Shown piece after piece: positions 47,611-53,757 of a stretch of 53,757 nt of DNA. Within the stretch, counting starts at the first letter, position 1, and the number at the start of each line of letters is the position of its first letter. This DNA is from an uncultured Lachnospiraceae bacterium. GTDB lineage: Bacteria; Bacillota; Clostridia; Lachnospirales; Lachnospiraceae. Under the pieces are notes generated by a model that saw only the letters and a list, made by a program, of their open reading frames with translations, searched no databases and was not told the DNA's origin. The DNA is taken from NCBI GenBank assembly GCA_910584945.1, contig CAJUDY010000027.1, positions 1-53,757 on the forward strand. Direction: 5' to 3'. The translations under genes and the position numbers were made by a program.

Positions 47611-49401
47611 TCAGTTCCACACCCCCATATCCGACAAAATAGACTGCGTGATCTCCGACGCTTTTTTCCCGGTAGCGTCTGCAGTGCTCTGTATGTTCGT
47701 GGCGAAAAAGAAGGCGTTGCCGTCTGTCTCCACAAAACCCACAAACCAGCCGTTGCTATCCTGTCCTTCTGTGCGTGCGGTTCCGGTCTTTCCATAAAAG
47801 CGTTCATTTCCCAAAGAAAACAAACAAATCGATTCCTTCAGTGCGTCTATATTTTCCGGTGAAAAATCAAAGCGGTTCCGATACAGGTCCGCCAAAAGCG
47901 CGGCCTGCTCCACCGGAGAGATTTTTAAGGAGGACTCCATCCAGTAATCATCCGAGCGGATCTCCTGATTGCCGTATCCGATTCTTTCCATATAACGTTT
48001 GACCGCGGACCTGCCAAGCTGTTCGTCAAGTTTCTGGAAGTACCAGTTGACGGAAGCACTCATGGCAGAAGCAAGATCCTGATCCGCGTTCCAGGCCGCA
48101 AAGGGATATTCTTTCTCATCCCAGACCATAAAAGAATTCTCCGAAGTGATGATCCCTTCCTCCAGTGCGAACAACGCGTCATAGATCTTGTAGGTGGAGT
48201 TGGGAGAGGTTCTTGAAGTAGCCCGTCCAAGATCGTAGACGCTCCAGGCGTCCGCCCCCTCATCATAGAGGACAAAGCTTCCGCTGTACCCCTGAAAATA
48301 AGAGGACAGATCCACAATGGAGACGGTTTTGGAAGCCGTATCCCACCTGTACTGACTTTGATTCTCTGCACAGGTAGACAGCACGGGAACAAAGCCAAGA
48401 AGAAATGCTACTGTAGCAATAAAGCAAAGAGCGCCCTTTGCCTTTTGTAAAGCAGAGGGTTTTTGATAGGTAGAAATCTGAATGATCCGTCTCTGCATCT
48501 GGCGCATGCTCCCACTGATGCCGACTGCGGATGAAAAAGAGACAGGAGAGATATTTTCCGCAAGCTCCAGCAGCGTATCACCATAATTCCCATAGTCGCC
48601 CGGGTCGAGAAGCTTAAGAACAGCGGCGTCGCAGGCGGCCTCCCGGTCACTGCGCATTTCCCGCAGAGCCAGCCACACCAGGGGATGGAACCAGTACAGA
48701 ATGCCGGCAAGATCCATCAAGACGCCTGCCAAGGCGTCCTTATGCCGGTAATGTTGTAGTTCATGGAGCAGCATATGGCGAAGCTTCGAGGCAGGACAGT
48801 CCAAGACCAGACGGATCGGCAGATAGATACATGGCCGGAAAAGTCCCCCGATCACCGGGGAGCCCAGAAAAGCCGTGCTGTATATGGGAAGCTCCTGTGT
48901 AATCTCCATCTCGGCCAGACAGCTTCTGTACAGGGCGCGGACTTCTTCGCTCTGGAGAGGAAGGGAGGACCGCTTGATTAGATGAAAACGTCTTTTGGAT
49001 TTTAAGATCATAAAGGACATGATGAGGACGCCCGCAATCCAGACTCCGAAGAAAAGGTTTCCGATGGCCGGGGAGGTTTTTTCGCCGGAAGCGAGGACAA
49101 AGTCCTGTATGGCGCCCAGAGTCCCGGAGACGCCGGAAGTCACAGCGTTTTCTGTAAAAGTCTGCGCGGGAGAAAAAGACATCTCTTTCAAACTACGGAT
49201 CCTTGAAAAAATATTCGGGAAACGCTCTACCGAAAACGGAAGAAACGGAACCGCCAAAAGGCCCATCATTTCATACCACAGATGATACTGCATCCGGCTG
49301 GTGAGTACCTGCCAAAACAGACGTCGGATCAGAAAAAGAAAGAGGATGATCCCGCCAAGGAAAACATTGCTGACCAGAAAGCGAATCATAAAATCTGCCA
49401 T
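47611..49401 (-). CDS. blaR1: BlaR1/MecR1-type beta-lactam sensor-transducer
   Basis: BlaR1 proteins bind beta-lactams outside the cell and activate an inner zinc protease that leads to loss of BlaI repression. The 596-residue protein has several N-terminal helices, an M56 protease motif HELQH (about residue 213), and a C-terminal class D beta-lactamase-like sensor with STYK (SxxK), SVN (SxN) and YGKTGTA (KTG), so all sensor motifs look intact. It lies 3 bp after blaI and is likely translated with it. No beta-lactamase gene adjoins; the neighbours are an M15 peptidase and an ABC exporter. Confidence 0.92.
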   Translation of the reverse strand: MADFMIRFLVSNVFLGGIILFLFLIRRLFWQVLTSRMQYHLWYEMMGLLAVPFLPFSVERFPNIFSRIRSLKEMSFSPAQTFTENAVTSGVSGTLGAIQDFVLASGEKTSPAIGNLFFGVWIAGVLIMSFMILKSKRRFHLIKRSSLPLQSEEVRALYRSCLAEMEITQELPIYSTAFLGSPVIGGLFRPCIYLPIRLVLDCPASKLRHMLLHELQHYRHKDALAGVLMDLAGILYWFHPLVWLALREMRSDREAACDAAVLKLLDPGDYGNYGDTLLELAENISPVSFSSAVGISGSMRQMQRRIIQISTYQKPSALQKAKGALCFIATVAFLLGFVPVLSTCAENQSQYRWDTASKTVSIVDLSSYFQGYSGSFVLYDEGADAWSVYDLGRATSRTSPNSTYKIYDALFALEEGIITSENSFMVWDEKEYPFAAWNADQDLASAMSASVNWYFQKLDEQLGRSAVKRYMERIGYGNQEIRSDDYWMESSLKISPVEQAALLADLYRNRFDFSPENIDALKESICLFSLGNERFYGKTGTARTEGQDSNGWFVGFVETDGNAFFFATNIQSTADATGKKASEITQSILSDMGVWN

Positions 49402-49404
49402 GGA

Positions 49405-49788
49405 TTACCTCCTTTTTCCGGACCCTTCCGCCAAAAGAGCACGCAGCTTTTCAAGCTCGTCCTTTGAGAGCTGATCACTCTCGATGTAGGCGGAAAGCAT
49501 GGCGCTGATCTCGCCGCCGTAGAAACGCTTCAGAAAAGAACGGCTCTCCTGGTTTACATACTCTCGTTCTTTTACCAGAGGCGTGTAGACAAAAACCCGG
49601 CCCTGCTTTTCGTAGGTGAGCGCACCCTTGGTGACCAGCCGCTTGATCAGAGTCTGGATCGTCTTTGGACTCCAGGCAGTGGTTTTCAGCAGCTGCTCCG
49701 TGATCTCATTGGTATTGACCGGCGCAAACTTCCAGACAATCTTCATGACCTCGAACTCCGCTTCCGATATCTGCGGTAATGTACGCAT
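49405..49788 (-). CDS. blaI: BlaI/MecI-family repressor
   Basis: A 127-residue winged-helix repressor (ISEAEFEVMKIVWKFAPVNTNEI at the start; TTAWSPKTIQTLIKRLVTKGAL as recognition region; GRVFVYTPLV wing). A dimerising helical tail contains the SFLKRFYGG segment, where BlaI proteins are cleaved on induction. It is the first gene of the blaI-blaR1 pair, with GGGAGGGG before the ATG. A loose TACAT/ATGATA dyad upstream (about 49808-49821) could be its operator. Confidence 0.93.
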   Translation of the reverse strand: MRTLPQISEAEFEVMKIVWKFAPVNTNEITEQLLKTTAWSPKTIQTLIKRLVTKGALTYEKQGRVFVYTPLVKEREYVNQESRSFLKRFYGGEISAMLSAYIESDQLSKDELEKLRALLAEGSGKRR

Positions 49789-49807
49789 TCATTTCCCCTC
49801 CCGAATC

Positions 49808-49821
49808 TTACATTTATGATA
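49808..49821. promoter_or_regulatory. Possible BlaI operator before blaI
   Basis: TTACATTTATGATA contains TACAT and ATGATA arms, an imperfect form of the TACA-TGTA type dyad bound by BlaI/MecI. It lies in the 38-bp gap between the M15 peptidase stop and the blaI start, so blaI-blaR1 may have its own start or be read from the upstream gene. Confidence 0.35.
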
Positions 49822-49826
49822 TATTT

Positions 49827-50702
49827 TCACTCCGATCTCTCAAAATGCTGATAATCCTTCAGGCTCTTCCAATCCCCTCCCCAGGCAAATCCATGTTCGG
49901 AAAAGAGCTGCCAGCACAGATCCTGATCCCTCTCAATTTTGTGTGGAAAGTCCGCTGCCCGGTCCGCGTAAGGCTCACTGCCCTCGGGAGAAATGTGCTC
50001 CACACCGCCGGAATACGTCACATAAGGGTTGTAAAAGGGATTGATATCAATGGCAAGCCCGTAGGCATGGCGGGAGAGCTTTTCGCTCCCCTCCACCACC
50101 CGGTAATTGAAGGCCGATGTGTTGTTGTCCAGAAGAGAAGCATGGTCGTCTCCGCCGTAATCGTCAATCAGACGCATTTTCTCGATCTGATATCCGTTTT
50201 CATAGAGCGTCTGAAAGATCTCCAGAATGGCATCCGCTATGGATGCGTGAACCACCAGTTCACCCACATGGGTCTGCTCGTCAAAACCCACGTATAAAAG
50301 CCGCAGATAGCGCAGGTCCTCCAGGGAAACGTTCTCGTTTTCCACATAGGAAACGCCGTCCATCCGGGCGAATACCTCCGCTGGGATTTCCTGCGCATAA
50401 AAGAGAGCCTCTGTCTCTTCCGGGGTAAGCGTCTGTTCCACGACGGTTCCGGACATGCAGGTAAGGTAGTCCGGCTCTTCCTCTTCTGGTTCTGCGGGCT
50501 CGAGCGCAAGACCGCTTCCGGAATCCTCCCTGTCCGACAGCTCTTCCTGCTCCTGCTGCCTGGCAGTTCCCACAGTTTCCTGTTCAGCCTGGTTACTCCC
50601 CTTTTGATCCTGCCCACATCCGCACAACAGGCAAACGGTCATTCCCATAATAGAAATGACGTTTTTTAACATATTCCAATTTACCTGCTTTGATAAAATC
50701 AT
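49827..50702 (-). CDS. M15-family (VanY/CwlK-like) peptidase, lipoprotein
   Basis: A 291-residue protein with a lipoprotein signal (lipobox LLCGC at about residue 27), an acidic linker (about 30-75), and a C-terminal M15 domain. The zinc site is visible as SRHAYGLAIDIN (His and Asp) and GGDWKSLKDYQHFE (final His). M15 enzymes cut D-Ala-D-Ala or L-Ala-D-Glu bonds in peptidoglycan. ATG at 50702 has GGGGTGA upstream; an internal ATG at 50672 would leave a shorter signal. It lies directly upstream of blaI-blaR1 on the same strand, suggesting a cell-wall stress set. Confidence 0.85.
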   Translation of the reverse strand: MILSKQVNWNMLKNVISIMGMTVCLLCGCGQDQKGSNQAEQETVGTARQQEQEELSDREDSGSGLALEPAEPEEEEPDYLTCMSGTVVEQTLTPEETEALFYAQEIPAEVFARMDGVSYVENENVSLEDLRYLRLLYVGFDEQTHVGELVVHASIADAILEIFQTLYENGYQIEKMRLIDDYGGDDHASLLDNNTSAFNYRVVEGSEKLSRHAYGLAIDINPFYNPYVTYSGGVEHISPEGSEPYADRAADFPHKIERDQDLCWQLFSEHGFAWGGDWKSLKDYQHFERSE

Positions 50703-50725
50703 GTACCATCACCCCATTTATACTC

Positions 50726-50794
50726 GCAAACGCAATTACATGCCGTTCTTTCACGTCAGATAACAGTGCGTTTGCTCGTTATACATTCATGTAT
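50726..50794. promoter_or_regulatory. Palindromes before the M15 peptidase gene, BlaI-like site included
   Basis: The perfect palindrome ATACATTCATGTAT at 50781-50794 matches the TACA-TGTA core of BlaI/MecI operators. In addition, GCAAACGC at 50726-50733 and GCGTTTGC at 50768-50775 form an exact inverted repeat 34 bp apart. Both lie in the 121-bp gap between the ABC permease stop and the M15 gene. BlaI control of the peptidase gene is a plausible inference. Confidence 0.5.
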
Positions 50795-50823
50795 CGGCAA
50801 AACAAAGCGTTACTGAGTATATA

Positions 50824-53325
50824 TTACACCCGCTCCATCGAATCCACAATACTCATCCTGCCAATTCTTCTTAAAGGAATGCAGGTCGCCAGTATACAGG
50901 CCCCGATGGCGAAAAATGACGCGCAGATCATGGGAATCACGGGAACCGCGGTCAGCCGGACAGTATCCGTTACACCGGCCTCCACCAGTACCGTACCGAT
51001 ATACCCGGCGATGCTTCCGATCACCGCCGCGTCTCTGCCGTAATAAAACCCTTCCCACAGGAATACCCGGTACAGACTTCCTGCGCTCATGCCCATGGCG
51101 CGCTGAATACCGATCTCATTGATCCGGGTATGGATATTGGTATAGACGGTATTGATGATGTTCAGGATTCCGATAAGGCCGATGAACAGGATCAGTCCCC
51201 AGGCCAGCAGGCGGATCTGGGCTTCGCTCTCCGCATACTGGCGGTCTGTCTGTTCGTAGGACACCGTGGCCGTCCCCGGTATCCGCCTTGAGAGCTCCTC
51301 CAACGCCCGGTCAAAGGCTGCCCGATCGGCGCCGTCCGTCAATCCCGGCCTAAGTTCCGCATAAGCATCTGTTCCGGTAAGTTCCGGATAAATCCGGTCG
51401 CTGACCAGCACCTGAACGCCGTTCACAAACCCGTTATTGCCCACGCTGAAATAACCGTCATAGCCCTCCAGAGACAGCAGGACCGGCAGCTTTTTCCCGG
51501 ACACTGTGATGGTACTTCCTTCCTCCACATGGGTCGTGAACAAAGTCACTCCCTCAACCTCCATGGGAATCGGATTGCGGACCACGCAGCCCTCCCCTGC
51601 TTTTAACTGTTCCAGCTGTTCTTCCGTAAGCCTGGAAGCAAATCCGTAATCCATCCAGATATCATTGAATCCGAAGATCTGAAAGGTCTCCCCAACCCCC
51701 AGGGCGATATCCGTCTTCACCCCTTCGGGCCGATTCTCATCATTCAACTCATAGAGAGAAAACTGCTGTGCCGCCACCTGATCTACATTTTCATCCGCTT
51801 CCATGGCCTGAAGCTCCTCCGGCGAGATGCCTTCGTACTGATTGACGACGGAATAATCCCCCAGATGCTCCGACAAAGAACCGGAGACGCCCAGCAGGGA
51901 TAAAAAACTCTGCAGCGTGAGAAAGACCGTAATGCTCATGACCAGAGACAGCACCGTCACCGCGGTCCGCCCTTTACTCCGGCTCAGATTCAGCCTTGCG
52001 TAATACCGCTCAAAGTTCCGGATCTTTTTGACGCGCCGATTTCTGCGCTTTACCTGTGTCCCGACTCCCGACATAGCCTTAACCGGCGAGACTCTGGCCG
52101 CATACCGGGCCGCCGGAGCCGCTGCCAGAAATGCAAAGAACAGTGTTACGAAGGCGCTGAGAAGCAGATACCCCCATTTCCCCGTGCTGTTTGCATCGAT
52201 CAACATCTGAAGCTGTTCCCTATCTTGCGCCAAAAACATCTCCGGCGAGAGCTGATTTAAGGCCGCGGACAGAATCCCCTTTGCGGACAGAACGCCAAGC
52301 AGAAGACCCGCTGGGATTCCCGCCATACAAAGACACAGAAGCTCCGCGGCGACCACCGCATAAAGCTGCCCCTTCTCCGCGCCCAGCGCCCGGAGCGTGC
52401 CGTACTGTCCCAGACGCCGGGACACCGCAATCTTTAAGATATTATAGATTACAAGCCCTGCCGCCAACAGAATCAGCAGGACAACCAGTACGCCCGCAAA
52501 GAGCAACCAGGAAAAACCGGAATCCCCCACCGCCAGCTCCGAATCCGCCGCTTCCTTATCATAAGATATCCCAAGAGCATTCAGAAGCGGGATATTGTAA
52601 AGGGTATCCAGTTCATGTATCTCCAGTTTTTCTCCAAGATCATCCATCACGGACTGAAAATTCTTTCGGTCTTCGGTGCGGATATCTACATTATAATAAA
52701 GATACTCTGAGGGCAGAACCGCTTTCGCCGTCCCCCATCCTGCAAGGCCCAGAATATGGCCCCCGGTATAACCCAGGAAATTACTCTCTGTAATGCCCAC
52801 CAGGGTAAACTCCGCCCTATAATCATACGCATCCACCACAATTCCGTGGCGCAGGGCCTTGGACAGAGAAAGCGAAATCTTATCCCCCACATGCCCGTCA
52901 AATCCCAGAAACTCCAAGGCGTCCTCCGGCAGGGCAATCTCCATGGGCGCTTCGGGCAGTCTTCCTTCCACGAGACGGGAGTAACTGGGCCTTGTGGCAA
53001 TCCCGTCTTCCTGGTATTCCGCCAGATCCAGGGAAAGCTGGTCATTGAGCTTCTGATCCCCCAGCGGAATCATGCGGCCGACATAGGACAGGCGCGGGTC
53101 GTTCTCCAGCATCTGCGCCTTTTCCTCTGTAAGCTGTACAAAGGTGGCATAGCGGTCGCCGCCGATGGCGATGGCCTGCTGTTGGCGCATAGCGAAAAGT
53201 ACGCCTGCGGACTGTCCCACCGCGGCTGTCATCATGGTAGACAGGATCACCGCGGTCAGAATCAGAATAGAAGTCAGCTTTTGGGAGAGCACTTCTTTTC
53301 GTGCCAAAGTCAGATAGCTTTTCAT
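50824..53325 (-). CDS. FtsX/MacB-type ABC transporter permease
   Basis: An 833-residue permease with an N-terminal helix, a large outer domain, three further helices (about 275-420), then a second FtsX-type half with four helices in total, as in long MacB/LolE-like or antimicrobial-peptide resistance exporters. FtsX signature regions are visible (ILLAAGLVIYNILKIAVSRRLGQYG and IGILNIINTVYTNIHTRINEIG). Its ATG overlaps the ATPase stop by 4 bp, so the two are co-translated. Such exporters handle peptides, lipids or cell-wall hydrolase control; the cargo is unknown. Next to BlaI/BlaR1 and a peptidase, an envelope-stress role fits. Confidence 0.9.
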   Translation of the reverse strand: MKSYLTLARKEVLSQKLTSILILTAVILSTMMTAAVGQSAGVLFAMRQQQAIAIGGDRYATFVQLTEEKAQMLENDPRLSYVGRMIPLGDQKLNDQLSLDLAEYQEDGIATRPSYSRLVEGRLPEAPMEIALPEDALEFLGFDGHVGDKISLSLSKALRHGIVVDAYDYRAEFTLVGITESNFLGYTGGHILGLAGWGTAKAVLPSEYLYYNVDIRTEDRKNFQSVMDDLGEKLEIHELDTLYNIPLLNALGISYDKEAADSELAVGDSGFSWLLFAGVLVVLLILLAAGLVIYNILKIAVSRRLGQYGTLRALGAEKGQLYAVVAAELLCLCMAGIPAGLLLGVLSAKGILSAALNQLSPEMFLAQDREQLQMLIDANSTGKWGYLLLSAFVTLFFAFLAAAPAARYAARVSPVKAMSGVGTQVKRRNRRVKKIRNFERYYARLNLSRSKGRTAVTVLSLVMSITVFLTLQSFLSLLGVSGSLSEHLGDYSVVNQYEGISPEELQAMEADENVDQVAAQQFSLYELNDENRPEGVKTDIALGVGETFQIFGFNDIWMDYGFASRLTEEQLEQLKAGEGCVVRNPIPMEVEGVTLFTTHVEEGSTITVSGKKLPVLLSLEGYDGYFSVGNNGFVNGVQVLVSDRIYPELTGTDAYAELRPGLTDGADRAAFDRALEELSRRIPGTATVSYEQTDRQYAESEAQIRLLAWGLILFIGLIGILNIINTVYTNIHTRINEIGIQRAMGMSAGSLYRVFLWEGFYYGRDAAVIGSIAGYIGTVLVEAGVTDTVRLTAVPVIPMICASFFAIGACILATCIPLRRIGRMSIVDSMERV

Positions 53326-53757
53326 CTTCCGCTCACCTCCGTCAACACGCCGTCCACCATGGATAATCTTCGGTCAGCCATCTTAGCCACACGGTCATCA
53401 TGGGTAATAACGACCAACGTCTTTTCCATTTTTTCATGGATCGCCCGCAGCATCTCCATCACTTCCCCGCCGCTTCTGCTGTCCAGATTTCCGGTTGGCT
53501 CGTCCGCGAAGATCACCTCCGGTTCCGCGATCAGCGCACGTGCAATGGCCACCCTCTGCTGCTGTCCTCCGGAAAGCTCGTGGGGCAGATGGCTTAACCG
53601 GTCGTCGATTCCCAGCATCTGCGACAGCTGCTGAACATACGCCTCGTCCGGCTGTTTCCGGTCCAGAAGCAGGGGCATCAGGATATTTTCCCGGGCGGTC
53701 AGGACCGGGAGCAGATGAAACTGCTGAAAGACAAAACCGATGCTCCTGCGCCGGAAT
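53322..53757 (-). CDS. ABC transporter ATPase, 5' part beyond the window
   Basis: Partial gene. The open frame continues to the window end: the codons read RRRSIGFVFQQFHLLPVLTA (Q-loop) and RENILMPLL before an internal Met at 53678. Then follow the signature LSGGQQQRVAIARAL, Walker B VIFADEPTGNLD and the switch THDD. This is the MacB/LolD-type ATPase for the FtsX-type permease downstream. Walker A and the start lie outside the window. It ends at 53322 with ATGA overlap to the permease. Confidence 0.93.
   Translation of the reverse strand, partial: FRRRSIGFVFQQFHLLPVLTARENILMPLLLDRKQPDEAYVQQLSQMLGIDDRLSHLPHELSGGQQQRVAIARALIAEPEVIFADEPTGNLDSRSGGEVMEMLRAIHEKMEKTLVVITHDDRVAKMADRRLSMVDGVLTEVSGR

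Noticed and set aside
1..53757. A CRISPR array, prophage or intact insertion sequence
   Set aside because: I saw no regularly spaced repeats, phage structural genes or complete transposase in any frame.

Overview
The window looks like chromosomal DNA of an anaerobic, spore-forming Clostridia species, most likely Lachnospiraceae. The pointers are a spoIID/spoIIQ pair, a reverse rubrerythrin beside a PerR-type regulator, a T-box before ileS, a BlaI/BlaR1 pair, several RbsABC-type sugar transporters with lipoprotein binding proteins, and strong AGGAGG ribosome binding sites. Genes are dense on both strands. I saw no rRNA, CRISPR array, intact insertion sequence or prophage.

Layout. Positions 1-16.5 kb are mostly core functions: a tRNA-Lys end, trmB, four perfect DnaA boxes, rubrerythrin and perR, a secreted NlpC/P60 hydrolase, a haemolysin III family protein, spoIID-spoIIQ, glgP and ileS on one T-box controlled unit, a D,D-carboxypeptidase, and a Zn/Cd P-type ATPase with a separate HMA protein and a divergent ArsR-type regulator. 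16.5-28.4 kb is sugar cluster A: a LacI regulator, an L-rhamnose isomerase family enzyme, a mutarotase-like protein, a D-allulose/D-tagatose 3-epimerase, an RbsACB-type transporter, a second LacI regulator, a sedoheptulokinase-like FGGY kinase and a VOC protein. 28.5-30.4 kb is an RloA/RloB (AbiL-type) phage-defence pair wedged between sugar clusters. 30.5-43.6 kb is sugar cluster B: on the minus strand a TIM-barrel enzyme, a class II aldolase, a cupin, a xylulokinase-like kinase, an ABC ATPase with two permeases, a FrlC-like epimerase, a protein made of two fused GcvT domains and a flavin reductase; on the plus strand the binding protein and a DeoR regulator. 43.7-53.8 kb is envelope-related: a LysM/leucine-rich protein, a large membrane-anchored protein, BlaR1/BlaI, an M15 peptidase and a FtsX-type ABC exporter cut by the window end.

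How it fits together. Cluster A suits a rare-sugar route. Rhamnose isomerase family enzymes are known to interconvert D-allose and D-allulose, and the epimerase family interconverts D-allulose and D-fructose. Cluster B is built like a rhamnose/AI-2-type uptake and aldolase pathway, plus a folate-type methyl (or one-carbon) transfer protein that is unusual in this setting.

The most interesting possible new system is a repeated leader element. Two copies lie in tandem before the epimerase operon of cluster A, and a shortened third copy lies before the double-GcvT gene of cluster B on the other strand. Each copy starts CAGCA and ends TGCGGAACTT next to or near a Shine-Dalgarno sequence, and its ends pair. 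The two tandem copies share a 12-bp inner stem with compensatory base changes, which argues for a conserved RNA fold. I could not match it to a named riboswitch. Other notable signals are phased DeoR-type repeats inside both divergent promoters of cluster B, paired LacI-type operators about ten helical turns apart around the rhaA promoter, and the double-GcvT protein itself.
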